Source: Paramecium sonneborni (taxonomy: Eukaryota; Ciliophora; Oligohymenophorea; Peniculida; Parameciidae). Taken from it: a stretch of 64,000 nt of DNA. The DNA is taken from contig CAJJDN010000097.1 in assembly GCA_905182985.1 (NCBI GenBank), forward strand, positions 331,851 through 395,850, written 5' to 3'. The translations under genes were made by a program, and so were the position numbers. Shown one piece after another: positions 50,650 to 64,000 of the stretch. Positions within the stretch are counted from its first letter, which is position 1. Every line of letters begins with the position of its first letter. The notes below the pieces were generated by a model. The model had not been told where the DNA came from. It worked only from the letters and a program-made list of their open reading frames with translations, and searched no databases.

Positions 50650-53600
50650 TCAAGTGAAAAGTTTATTTATTGTTTTATTTTCTGATGAAATATTTGTTTC
50701 TTAAGATACAATACATTTTTGAGTATTCAAAGCAGAATATTTAGCGAAGGTTTAGTAACAAACTATTTAATACATTGATTCTTGAGGTTATTTTTTTAAA
50801 TAATTTGTTTTTTAAATATTTATTTAGTATAAATTAACAGATCCATCTTCTAGTCCTGCCACAAAATTGATTCGATCTGGATTAAATTTAATAAATAGCA
50901 CTTTAGCATTAATTTAATTATTTGTCTATAATTTTTCACATATATTTTGATTAGAGTCAACTTTCCATAAAGTAATAGAGTTTACCTAATCACATTACTC
51001 TCCTGTAAGCAAGAAATCTCCTTTTGGAGATAATTCAAAAGAGCAAAGTTTGTCTATAATTTGAATTTCATTAAAATTTTTGAATAAAATAAAGTTTTAT
51101 TCATTAGATAACTAATAAAACCTTAATTCAGAATTACTTTGTAAAGTAAAATATTGGGAACTAATATTAAACTAGATCCAATTAAAGGAATCAATTGATA
51201 TTTATTTCACTACTTTCAAACTTTATGAATTTAAAAGGAATATCTAATCACATTACAAGAAAATTAGGAAATTTCCATCTTATGAGTAGATAATTCTTTT
51301 AGAAATTATATTTCCTGGCATATCTCTGCATCTTTCTTATTGAATTTTGTTAATATTTATTAATATTATTTAATTATATTGTTTATTGCCTAAAGCAAAC
51401 CAATTTCCATTCTCTGAAAAAACTGGAAATTAATCTGAATGATAAAAAGCTTTGAATAAGCGTTCTTCCAAATTATCAATGAAATCAAATATTACATGAT
51501 ATTTATCATAATAATTTCTTTTTAATAAAATTAATAAACATTTAGAAGTTAAAGCAATTCTAGTTATTTAGTCTATAAATGCATATTCTTTAACTATAAA
51601 AGTCTTATCTTCATCAATTTTACTTATATTTATAAACATTAATTTTTCATTTTCTGCAATTACTAAAATTTCTTTTGATTAAAATTATAACAAATTCCCC
51701 TAATAATTTACTTAATGAATCTTTTATAGATTTTACATCTCTTGTATTTAAAGAGAAGAAATTAATTTAGCCATATATTTATTATCAGGAGAGAAACAAG
51801 CAAACTAACAATTTAAATCTGTTCGTTTGAGGATTTCTATTTAGAGGATTGAAGGATTTAATTTAATAGAGGATATTTCATTTTGATCTACAAACATAAA
51901 TTCTAATTTTGATTCTGAGGAATTAAAAATTTATTAATAATAGTAGTCTGATACATTCCAACATCCCAGAATTTAGGTTTCTAGATTTTCGTTTATTTTG
52001 TATATATAGATATTTTTATTATGACAAAATACTATTTCTTAATCATCATGTGAAAAACATATTGATGTCACAAGCCCAGTTTAATCATAGAATTTAAGTT
52101 CATCTTCATTAAATAAAGATATTTAAGACTATTCTTTATCCTTAATTAATTAGATTCCACTGCTAATTGAAATAGCAAATATATCTTTATTTTAACAAAA
52201 AGCAAATCTATTAAAATTATTCCCTACAAAAATTTCCTAAGAATTTTCTTGATTTTGAATATTAAATATATATATTAAATTGCATGTATCATTTGGATAC
52301 ATTACATATTAAAGGTTTTCAGAAAATTAAATAAGTTATTTGCATAAAAATGTATCTAATAATTAGTTGATTTAAAAAGTGTCTGGTAATGTATTTAATA
52401 TTTCATGTGAAGCATTTTTAATATTCCAATCTCTAATGGTACAATCTTTATATAAAGCATAGATTTTATTTGAATCTTAAGAAGATACCTTGAATATGAT
52501 TAATTCTTATTCTTTATTTTCATTTGATTCGGATATTTTAACAGTAAGTATTTTGGGTTTTTAAATTTCAAAATTTGTCGTATTTGTTTGATAATTAATT
52601 TCCCATACATAGATACTATATTTGTCGTTAGCTGAAGAACAAGCTAAATATTATTTATCTTTGGTTATTTAGGGTTATTCAGGAAATTTACATCCATTAT
52701 ATTCTTTTTTAATCTTCCAATCTTTGGTTTCATAGATTTCTACTTTATCTTTTTTAGTTAAAATAGCTTAAGTTAAATCAGATGAAAAAACGACTTTTTT
52801 TACTTCAAAACGATCAAATTCATATTAAAACATATATTTAAAGTCTTTTAATTTTTCGAAATTATGCAGGGTAGTTTAAAATGTTTTTCTATTTTCATAT
52901 ACATCTAAATTAGTAGTACAATCACTTACTTAATATAAAAATTAACCATTTGGAGAAAGGAAAATGTTAATAGATTAAGAACAAAAAACCCAAGATCTCT
53001 ACCATTTATTATTTTCTTTTTCTATTTTGAATAAATTTCCATTTTTATCCAATATTAGACAAATATTTTTGGATGTTATTATTTGTTTAATATCTAATAT
53101 CCAATTTAACATTATAGATTTTGTTGTTTTATAATTTAGAATAGTCAATGAATTTAATTATTTATCAAAATAAATAAATTCATCATCTGAAATAAAACTG
53201 TATGATTCTGATCCTGAATTTAGAGTAATAGTTCTGTCATTTTCTTATTGTTCAATGTTATCTAAATTCCATTTTAATAATTTATATTCACATAATGCTA
53301 CTAAACTTTAGTTTTTAGGAGAAAAGCTAATAGAATCTAAGGGGAAAACAAATTTATCTATAATATATATTAATTCTGCTGCTTTAGGATATTAAATATC
53401 CCAAAATATTATTGTTCCATCTTAACTTCCTGATATTAAATATCTATTACATTAAGAGAATTCTAAACAACAAACATCTTTTTTATGACCTTCTAGTTAA
53501 CTCATAAATCTTTTATCTATAAAATCCCAAAGAAAAATTTGTTAACCACTTGCAGATGCAACAAATTAACCATCTTATGAAAATTATATGGCCGTAATCT

Positions 53601-56600
53601 CTTAAGAATGAGCCTGTTACATTTCTGATGATTCATTCTAATTAATACTCCATAATTTAATCAGTTTATCATCACTTGCTGAGGCTAGAAATTTGCCATC
53701 ATGTGAAACTGACATAAAATTGATTTTTTCTTTATGTCCTTTTAAAGTTCCAACAATCTTTTTTGCTTTCTAATCCCAAAAATGTATATTATTTTTCAAT
53801 GTGCTTATTGCAAACCATTAATTTTAAGGTAAATAAATAAAGCAGCAATCACCATGATCAACGTCAGTTACATTCTTAAATTTTTCTCGAGAAATATATT
53901 CCTTATACTTTTCTTAATTGAAATTCTTATTTTCCAAAAGATCAATTAAATCAACTCCCTATTTAGAATTATATTAACTCAAAACTATTTTAACTATTTA
54001 ATTTTATTCTTTATATTTAAATATTTAAAATGAGCTTTAATCTAAAATAGCTAAATATTGCTATTATTTCCTATCTTGCTCTAAAAATATTTCTACTTAT
54101 TTTAACTTTGGATTTTCATTAAAAATTTAATACCTATATATGCATATAATTTTTTTATCTTTTGTAATTTAAAATAATCTAATCATATTATTAGAACTTA
54201 ATGATAAACCTTCTCCATTACTTGTAAATTTAATACTACAATTAGTTATTTTTTCCTCAAAATCAAATGTGTCACTTATTTTAAATTTATTCTCTGTAAA
54301 TTCAACTAATTCAATTTTTGATTCTTATTATATTAAAATGTAATTTTTTTCTTGACAAAAACCTATAGCATTGACCATCCCTGTATATTGATGTAATTGT
54401 TTTTTATCTATGTCGAAAATAAAGAGTTCATTTTAATTAGATGAAAAAATAAATTGTTTTTCTTTAACAGATAAGAAAAGTTCTTGTATTATTTTATTCT
54501 CGTCTTCAGGAAATGCAAAAACTATATTAAAAATATCTTTAATTATAATCTCTTTTTACTCTTTTAATGCTACACCTATTTCTCCATTTTCTTAAATAGA
54601 AAAGCAATTAACATTTTCATGATACCCAAGTAACTTACTCTTTTTTAAATCTTCGAAATCCCATATATATACACTTTTTTAATTCTATTCAATTAATATT
54701 TGATCCTTTAAACACAACTAAATTGAAAGCATCGAATAGAGATTAAATGATGACATAATTGTTTTGTTTATATAATCCCAAATCTACATCTTGTCTTAAT
54801 AACGTATTAATAAGAAATTTATCTTATGCTCAAAAAATTGTAATTGTATAGCGCCATAATATATTTTAAATTAAGAATTTGTTATTTCCTCCAATTCGTT
54901 GTTATATATACATAAATAGTGTTCATACATTTTATTTTCAACAAAAGCAATTAAATCATTAGATGATATTGCTCCACATGTGAAATCCTTTGAGTATGTT
55001 TATTCAGCTTATAAAAAATCTAAATCAAATAAAATCAATTGTGAATCTTCTTATAACAACATATGCTTATCATCAAATATAAAGTTGATATCTTCAATAT
55101 AAATATCAAAAACTTAAGATCCAATAAATATAAATTTATTTTAAGATTCCATCCATAATTCTAAAACCTAATTTCCAATTAAAGCAATTAAATTTCTATT
55201 ATATGAAAAAGTTGCTTTTTATGTAATTAGATAAGTTTTCTTTCTATCTGTAATTTCCTATGTTGATAGATTCCATAAAATAAGATATTCACTAGAAATA
55301 GTTATGAGAGATTTTGAATCTTAAGTAAATATTATTTATTTGAGATAAACATATTTTTCTAATTCTTAGTTATAATTTTTATATTTACTCAAATCTCCTC
55401 CTAGTAATTTTTCATAATTGTTATTTTTACTCAAAATTGTTATATTTTCAATGGAATGGTCTTGAAGTAAACCAATAATGTTATTATCTAACGAAAATTA
55501 AATTTACTAAAATTTAAATTAGTTGGTTTCAAATACTTTTTGTAGTTTTTTTTATTTAACATTGTAGATTAAAATTATTGTTTTTGAAAATACTAATCCT
55601 ATTTATTAACCATCAGGGGAATAATTCATAGATTCTAGAATTATATCATTCATACTAATTGTTTCTTATAAATTCATAGATTTTAGAATTTCATCATTAA
55701 AACTAATAGTGTCTTATATTTCAAATGGATTTTAATCTAAATTCCAAATTAAAATATTTTAATTATACCCAACAGCTAATAAATTTTCACAAGGTGAAAA
55801 TTAAAAGTCTAAAATTTATTAATCTTCATTTTCAATAGGTTATGATATTTTTTGATTTTAATTCAAATCATAAATTATTATAGAATTTTTTTCATTAGTA
55901 AAATAAGCAATAATCCAACTATTTGCTTTGACACAAAACTTTCTAATTTACAATTCAAAAGTTTTAATTTATGGAGCCTTATGTATTTTATTTGTATTTA
56001 TTCTTATTGTTTTATAAAAAGCTTTTTCTTTATGCATAATAAATAGTTTTTCAAAATTATTTGATATTATATGATTTTTCCAACATTTAGCATTCCAATG
56101 AAGTTAACAAATAATAGTGACTGTGAATACTTCCAAAATTTGAAATTATTGAATTACTTAATCATCATTTAAAAAAAAAGATATTTTAGTGCCATCCTTT
56201 GAAAATTGTAATTAATTAGGTTGAAGATCAAATTATATTGTATTTATTTGTTATTCTTGTAGTATATCTATTATACTAAGTTTTTTTTCATAAACAATTA
56301 CAATTATCCTTCCTTAGGGGGAAATTTTTACTTCAAAGCATATTTACTTTTTCTCTTAAGATTACATTTAAAACTAATTTATATCTCTAATAAATATTTG
56401 TTTTGAAGCGTCTAAAATTAATTTTCTATTATCTTAATCAATCAAAATATTTTTAATAAAGATGTCAGGAAAATTCAATATACTTGTGATTTTATTTTGT
56501 GCCATATCCCAAACATAAACAATTCTAGAGGTCCCAAATGCAAGCAAATTTCCATCGTTACTAAATACTATATATTCTATTTATCTAGCTTAATAATCAT

Positions 56601-59600
56601 AAATGAATTGATCTGAAATATCTAAAGGTTTGACAAAATTCAAATTTATGTAGTTAAATAAATCAATTTTTAGACTATCTTTATTCTATATTGCAATTAT
56701 TGGTTATGTTGGATGTATTGAAAATTTTTCATAATATCCATTTGTAATTGTAATAATACATTCATCACTTTTACTATCTTTTGATAAATCTAAAACTAAG
56801 AAATCATATATCCCCTATACATACAATTTTTTTGAATCCTAAGAAATTTATACTTATATTACTTCATCTTTTAATTCGACTACTTTATTACTTTTAATAT
56901 CTTGAAGATTTGTTATATCCCATTTTATGATGGTTTTATCATCACTACCAGAATATATAAATTTAGAGTCAGAAGAAAATGAAAGTGTATTAACTTAAGC
57001 AGTATGCTTATCTAAATCTGAACAATGTTCATAAGTTTATGCATCCCAAATCTTTATTTGTTTTTCTTTTCCTGCTGATGCAATATATTTACCATCAGGT
57101 GAAAATTACACTTCTAAAACGCTTTATTTATGTCCAGCAAGAAATGGTTTTTCTTTACAAATAACATTTTACCAATTTGCATTTGATAAATCAGCTAGAC
57201 TGAAATTACATGAATTAATTTCAACATTTTCAAATGTTGATTCACTTAAATTACAATCAAAAAAGCTTAATCCAGAAATATTTGTATTGGCCAAATGTAT
57301 TTTATTAAAATCTTATGATCCCAAATAAACTTTCATTTATTTTAATAAATAAATACTATTTGAGGCTGAATATTTATAATCTTTATTTATTGCTGACAGT
57401 TTCACAATTTTAATCAATTTTTAATTCAAATTCTCAACTTGAATTAATTTTTCTTTAATAAAATTTATTGCTCCTCGATAATTATTAGTTGAAATATTAA
57501 ATTTAGTTTAATTAAATAAGGATTTTTATAAAATTTGTTTATTTCTTATTAAACACTAGTCATCATCAAATTAATCAGAGTTTCTTAATGATGACAAAAT
57601 ATCAAAGATGTATTTTGCAACATAAAATTCTTAAATTGATTTATGAGTAAATGAAAATTTACTTCCCTTTACACTTAACAATATACTACTTCTAATTAAT
57701 TTCTTATATTCGTCTTCAACATCAAAATATTACTTAAGCCAATCCTCAACAGCTTCTTCAATTTTATAATTACTTTCTAAATTAAGTTTACCTTGTGGCT
57801 TGTAACCTATTTATGATAAATCTCGATAAGTCATATCAACAGCTAAAGAATATGAAAACTGATAAATATCTGATGCAAAATTTTCATAATTAGTTATTTT
57901 ACCAATTTCTCTTTGCTTTTGTATTTGTTATTCATGATAAAAGTTGATAAAACTTTCATAAAACTCGAAAATTGTGAACTTTTTCATCTTGAGAGCCATT
58001 AATACAATTTTTATATCATCAGGATTCAAATTAATAATATTATCATCAAAAGTAAAAAAACTTCCTTTATTTTTTAATACACTTACAATTGAATAATTCT
58101 AGAAAAACTTCAAATTTTCAAGGCTATCAACAATTTCATTAATTTTTGCTTAATCAATTTCTAAATAATCTTTTAATTCTTTCTCAGTTTTATCATTATC
58201 ATCAAGATTACATTGATTTTATGAATCAAACTAATTTTAATTTTCTTTTCTATATTTTTCTATTTCAAATTGAGATTATCTAATATATTTTTTTAATTTT
58301 AAATAATTTTTAATAAAACTTTCTTTTACAGCTGTTGATCCTAAATACCTTTTGGTTATGTTTGGCAATACTTAAACAACAATTTCTAGCATAAATGGAG
58401 TTGTTAATAAATCTTCAATTTTGACGTTTGCAATCGATTATTTAAATTTAATAGCACTCCATAAAGCCAATAATTCTTTTTTTAATCCAATTGTTTATTC
58501 TTCTGATAAAACTGAGAGAATTTTATGAGTTTTTATTTTACCAATTATAATTTCTTCCTCTTTGTTTTGAAAAATTCCCTCTTATTTCATAGATTCCGAT
58601 TTTTGAATACTATTTTTAACCTATTCAGAGATTAGACTCCATATATTGATAAATTCTTCCAAATCAAAGTTCTATCCAGAAATTTACTTAACAAAATCAT
58701 AAATATCTTTTATTTTTCTTTTGACACTCAATTCAACATATTAATTCAAATATTCATTTTATTATTCTTCATCAAAATTTTATAACTCCACTTCCTTTAA
58801 AGTTTATAAACTTTCTCCATAAAACCAAGTTTAATATCCCTATATATTAAGTATTTCCTTCCTTGTTGTAATTATTACTTTCATTTAACGATCTACTTTT
58901 TGATCAATAGTTAAATCCTAAAATAATTTATTTGTCATAATAAGATTTTATTGAATACAATCTTATTTCATTTCATCGTAACTGTCAAGTATTAAAATAA
59001 TAAATTCTTTTTTAGCTTATATAGCTTCCTTAAATTCTCTTATTTAATACTTGTCAAATTAATAATTTTCAGATTCTAGTGCTTAATCCAATAAATTATA
59101 TTTTGGATTTTTTATACTTGGCAGTGATACAAATATTGGAGTCCATCTTGAATCAATTTCTTTTTATTTCCATAAAAATTCTTCAATTTTTCTTGCTGCT
59201 TTACTTTTACCAGAACCTGCAAATCCTGAAAGTAACATAACATCCTTTATTTGTTCATCACACCAAATAAATTCATTAATTTCTCCTTTAAAATTATTCC
59301 ATTAATCCTATATTAATTAAGTTTTTTCTTTTTTATCATTATTTATAATCCCTCCACTAAAAGGATCATATTCAATTGTTTTTAATTATATATAAACTGA
59401 ATCTACATCAGTTAATTTTGATTGAAATAAGATCTTTTATTTTCTAATTTCTAATAATTCTTTATAATTTTTTCCTCTTAATTTACGAACATCATCAGTA
59501 ACTTAATTTATGCTATCTTATAATTTGTCAATTTAAGTTTTTATTTATTTTACATCTTTTTAAATATCTTTAAGGAATATTAAGCTAATATTCATTGCCT

Positions 59601-62600
59601 CTGACATTTCTGAAATATTATCCAATGATTCATCTAACTCATCATATGTTTTCCTTAATTCTATTTAAAGTTGATCTCTTTTTTATTAATTTCCTTCAAG
59701 CTTTATTCTTTATTAAAGGTTTTCTAATCTTATCATTTTTTCTTTTAGTTCATCTTTTATTGAACCAGATAAATTATCTAAATCCTAAGCAAATAACTAT
59801 TTCTATATTTCAATTAATTCTTTATTCTTCAACAAATTTCTAACTTTTTAATCTTTTTCATAAACCCACATGTATTATAAATATTTGGTTGAAAAAGAAT
59901 TAATCTATTACTCTTATATACTAAATTATAGTCTTATTAGATTATAGACTAACCCTTCTCTTATTTTATGATCAGGTTTTAAATTAATTAAGTCAAGAAG
60001 CTTCTCTTTCTTTTTTTAATATGCATTTTTAATATCTTACCAAATAGAATCATTAATTTTATCTGCTTTCATTTTATTGAAATAATCACTATTAGATAAT
60101 TAATAGAAAAAGGATAAATATTCCATCAATTCTAAACCATCTTCTTTTTATCCTTATTCTTATTCTAATTCTAATTATTATTCTTATTATTATTTTTATT
60201 TGTAATAATTAGATAAATTTATAATTAATTCTTTTATTTTGGTTTTTACTTCATCACTAAAAAAAACATCTCTTCTTTTCTCCTAAAAATATTTTAGTTT
60301 ATCTGTCTAAACTGATAATTTATTTGGCTAATCTTATAATTCATTTGGTTAATCTTATAATTCATTTGGTTAATTTAATAAATCGATTTAAAGAATTAAC
60401 ATTTTTTCATATTATTTAAAATATTTTCTGGTTTTCTTTATGTCTAAAATAAGTTTATTATTACTGTTCGGATATTGATTCAAAAAGATTTATGGTATTT
60501 TCTTAAAGTCTTATTTATTCTCCTCATCTTAAGGATTCTATTCTCCTGATGGTTATATTGTTTTTATAAATTCTTCATATTTATCAAATAGGCTTTATAA
60601 AGTTTCACCAATTTTTATTTAGAAAGTTGAAATATCCTAAATCTAATTTACCATTTGCAAAATTTGAAATTAAACATCTGTAAAGAATTCTAGTATTGAA
60701 GTTTTAAATTTACCACCATCGTTTTTAATAACAAAAAAATCAGATTGTATTTAAGACAGTAAGCTATTGCAACATAATTAAAAAGTTTAATCAGATTCAT
60801 TAATAGTTTAGCTCTTTAATTATGAAATTTTTAATTATTATTAAGTTAGAACAGAAGTAATGTTCTATTTCTAAATTTCATCTTTGAATTCTATTTGCTT
60901 TTCATTTTTTTTGGTGTAATTTAACAACTAGTTATAAATTAACTATACATATTTTTATTGTATATTGGAGAATTACTTTAAGAATTTTAAAATCATTATG
61001 ATAAATTTACACTAAATCAAATTTTATTTTGCATCATCTAGAGTTTTTAATTAAGAATTATATAATTAAAGATTATTTTGATATATCTCGCTTTAAAGTT
61101 TCTTTATTATATTATCAATCAATTCTCCATTACAATTAGACTTAAAAGTGCTTATGATATTTTAAGCTGATATTTTTTAAGAGATTTCTTTTTTATTTTC
61201 TCCGATATATTTTAAAAAATTGGTTTTATACTAAATTAAATTAAAAGAAAATTAATCAAACTGAGCTTCAAAAGTTGAAAAAATCTTTTAAAAATTATCA
61301 ACCTCTAATAAATTAATGTTATTATCTTAATTTACTTCGTTTTTTGTATCAAAAAATACACTTTTACTTTAAGCAGTACTTAAAAATTAGATAAAAATTA
61401 AAAAGTAATCTAAAAGCGAATTAATAAAAACTTTGATTTCGCTATTCACAAAAATATCAATCTTCCCTTTTATATCATCTAAATTACCCTAATTCTTAAA
61501 TTATTCTTAGTAAGGTTATAGTATATCTAATTTAGAAGCTTCAAAATATGATAGTTCTTAAATTTTATAGGATAATAAAATTAATTTTTTTAAAGCTTCT
61601 AAAAATTATTTTTAAGATGCTTCTTGATCATCCTTAAATATTGATATAAAAATTTAATCAAACTCTTAAGGATAGTTTGAAAAAGATTAAATAATTCCTT
61701 CATAAATTTGTACTACTTCATCTTTTTCAGATTTAAGATTATAAATTAGATTTTATAATATTTCTTATTCCTAACTTGCTAGAATGATTTCATAGTCTTT
61801 TTATTTTTTATTTTCTTATTTTTTAAATGAGAATTCTTTATAATAATCCCAAATATTAACATTTTGAATTAGATCTCCTTTTAATAAAAATTAAGAAAAT
61901 AATAAAAACTTTTGTTTACCCTCATTATTCAATATACTTGTTAATTCAATATCGTGGAATTTTCTTTCTTAATCGAATAAATACATAATAGCTTCATTTT
62001 TATTATAAGAAACACAACGAATCAAATTATTCTCAATTAGTAGATTCCATTTATTCAATGAAAAACCTTTTATTTACATTTCTAAAATTGATTTATCAAT
62101 AATAGGACGATATCCAATTATATCAGTAATTATTTATATCCAACTAAAATGAATAATCCAGTTATCTGAAATTACTATATATTAAGAAAATATATCTTTT
62201 AATTTTTATATTTACTTATAGACTGAAAATTATGATTTTAGTTATTTGATTATAGACCATTTTATCATTTAAAAAAGATAATAAGTTTCATAAGTTTCTT
62301 TAGGATACAATTTCTTTTCAATTCCTTTTTTAAGAAGATATTTGCCACCATCAATAATTTTAGAAAGTAGATCCTCAGAAGGAGATAATGATATAATTGA
62401 TTTGGCAACTTCTTTAAAAGTGTCAATTAATAAGTCCTATCCTTCAGTGGTATTAGTTTAGGAATTCATAATCATTATTTTCATTATTTTTACTTCAAAT
62501 TCTATACCTGTCTTCCAAACATGAGCCTATTCTATTTCTAATTAAATATCGAATTCTTATAATTTTTATAAGTATCCCTGCTTTACTTATTCTTCAAAAA

Positions 62601-63195
62601 ATCTTCCAGAATTTTTCAATAGAAGTGAATATATTGATCTTAACAGTTCATTACAAATCTATAAAATTTAATAACAAATAAATCCAGAATTCCTTAAATA
62701 AATTATCAACACCTCTAATAATTGAGCGAAATCTGCTGTCATTAAATCATAAATTTTTTTCCCCGCCTTTTCATCAATACAAAAATTATTCAAGTATTCT
62801 CTGTTATAAAGAAACCATTGAATCTTTTTTATTACTTCATTTCTCTTATTTGAATCACCAATTAGTGTTGCTTATTCTGTTATAAACTTTAGACATTCCG
62901 TAAGGTTCGAAATATAGTTTTCAGGCAATTACACTTACTTTTATTAATTTTCATCATTTTTCTGTTATGAGTCGATATTCTTCTAAATTTTTGACTTGCC
63001 ACATCCTCCTCCTCTTAATCTAATATCACTGTTGTTCAAATATTATTCATTGTATATTATATTATTATCTAAATTCTCATAGAATGATGACCAAATATTT
63101 TCATTATTTATTTTAAATATGCCTTCTGATTCAAACTTTTACTAAATTTTGGCTGCTAGAGTTTTAGATTTTTAATTCAAAAAAGTGTTTGACAT
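50650..63195 (-). CDS. Giant NACHT-WD40 STAND ATPase with ubiquitin-like start, 4181 aa
   Basis: I checked each aligned triplet: no TGA occurs from ATG 63195 to the stop at 50650, so it is one 4,182-codon exon. Residues ~1-63 resemble the C-terminal two-thirds of ubiquitin, ending RLRGGGC. Residues ~65-1250 are helical, Q/N-rich and unrecognised. NACHT: Walker A LLSGFAGSGKS (~1321-1330), Walker B FIILILDSYDEM (~1398-1408), and a sensor-like stretch KVIITTRKEIL. Then helices, and pentapeptide-like repeats (~1966-2005; GLSFFDCNLSESTFENVEIN, NFSLADLSNANW). WD40 repeats fill ~2020 to ~4110, clearest at GHKQSVLEVQFSPDGKYIAS and GHKKDVCCLEFSQCNRYLIS. STAND proteins oligomerise on ligand binding and often act as immune or death switches; that role here is inference. 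Confidence 0.93.
60317..60379. repeat. 21-bp tandem repeat, three units, inside giant gene
   Basis: Three successive 21-bp units encode a heptad close to QPNELQD on the minus strand (around residues 940-960). The number of units may vary between alleles. Confidence 0.85.
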
Positions 63196-64000
63196 TTTTA
63201 TTAATCAAAACTAAGGGAAATTATTGCAGTTATAAATTAAAGATTTTAAATTATAATGATTATTTAATTGTTCTTTAATATTTTTTAAATGAATTAAATT
63301 TTTATAATACTGATATGATATTTTAGAAAACTTTACTATGATTTATTTTATAAATATAAAAGCAAATAGAAATGAAACAAATTTTATATTACTTTTCTTC
63401 TAGCAATCTTATTTTCCAGGAAATAATCCAAGAATAAAGAAAGAATTGATTTCGTAATTAATTTAATCAATTCTGTAAAATTCAGATAGGATAATCTTGT
63501 ATAGTCATCAGCATTTGTTTGAGAAAATTGTCATCATTGTTGTTCAAAATAAACCTATGAATAATACTTTATTTCAAATCTAAATGAGGGAACAAAAATT
63601 AAAATTGAGAATTTAATAACAATTATATTTTAGCACTTATTAGAAGCGAAATTTTAAGATAGATAATTTGAAAAATTTTCTTTCTTCAATAACAATCAAA
63701 GTTATCGTTGTATTTAAATCCACATATAATTAATCATAGCCAAAAGACATCTTTTTTGGTTATATACTAATTTCATCTTATTATGTTTAACAATCATTTT
63801 AAAATGGAAAAGCTAAAATGAGTTTTTTGAAAATCTCTTTAATATTTTTGGTCTTTGATTAATTTAATCTAAATATCATTTTAATTCCATAAATATAGAC
63901 ATGATTGATTCTATAAAATTTCAATGAAATTAGGTCTAAGTTTAATTTTCTTTCCATAATTCATTCAGGCTTTTAGCATAAATTCAAAAATCTATGTGTC
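63196..64000. other. Upstream region with possible start of another gene
   Basis: A TGA lies 3 codons upstream of the giant gene's ATG, supporting that start. Further up, minus-strand ATG at 63750 opens MSFGYDQLYVDLNTTITLIV and EERKFFKLSILKF, and another protein-like stretch reads NADDYTRLSYLNFTELIKLI to FLENKIARRK near 63409-63530. These look like exons of one gene, but two adjacent TGA codons and missing splice sites prevented a full model. The last ~200 bp show nothing clear. Confidence 0.4.

Noticed and set aside
62930..63012. GGGCGKSK near residue 60 of the giant protein as a P-loop
   Set aside because: Not a proper GxxxxGK[ST] context (no preceding beta-strand); the real Walker A is at ~1323-1330, and the glycines fit better as the end of the ubiquitin-like segment.

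Overview
The window reads as a piece of a somatic (macronuclear) chromosome from a Paramecium-like ciliate. Three things show this. Dozens of long frames are open only if TAA and TAG are read as glutamine, leaving TGA as the sole stop. Introns are tiny (20-34 nt, GT...AG) and can be placed by restoring protein motifs. Genes include trichocyst matrix proteins, and the A+T-rich intergenic gaps are often only 10-200 bp. All gene models below use this code; standard-code ORFs are mostly meaningless here.

Layout. 0-15 kb: a trichocyst matrix protein, an NADPH-dependent double-bond reductase, an unrecognised protein, two B-box-like zinc proteins, an SPX-EXS (XPR1/SYG1-type) phosphate transporter, proteasome subunit Rpt5, a TMEM230-like hairpin protein, a pseudogene-like stretch, and a CinA-like/nucleotidyltransferase fusion. 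15-24 kb: a Cache-HAMP membrane receptor, a small basic protein, a CEP41 homologue, and a single-exon hybrid histidine kinase. 24-37 kb: unresolved fragments, coiled-coil proteins, a type I membrane protein, SRP68 and a cysteine-rich multi-pass protein. 37-46 kb: an STK32-like kinase, a syntaxin, a MORN-repeat protein, a coiled-coil protein and a second trichocyst matrix protein. 46-50 kb: small coiled-coil or unknown genes. 50.65-63.2 kb: one uninterrupted 4,181-codon gene with a ubiquitin-like start, a NACHT ATPase, pentapeptide-like repeats and a very long WD40 array.

Assembly. Five single N's (16501, 22414, 27900, 35738, 43749) are each followed by a 1.1-1.4 kb direct copy of the sequence just before them. 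I take these as overlapping contig ends that were not merged. Several genes therefore appear twice, once truncated, and the true locus is about 6 kb shorter. One copy pair differs by a 29-bp insertion with the hallmarks of an internal eliminated sequence (IES), so one contig end seems to carry a retained germline IES.

The genes do not form operons. They are independent housekeeping, secretory/exocytosis (trichocyst proteins, syntaxin, SRP68), ciliary/cortical (CEP41, MORN) and signalling genes (histidine kinase, Cache receptor, AGC kinase, giant STAND ATPase). The most notable items are the retained IES and the giant NACHT-WD40 protein with its N-terminal ubiquitin-like, LRGGG-ending segment.
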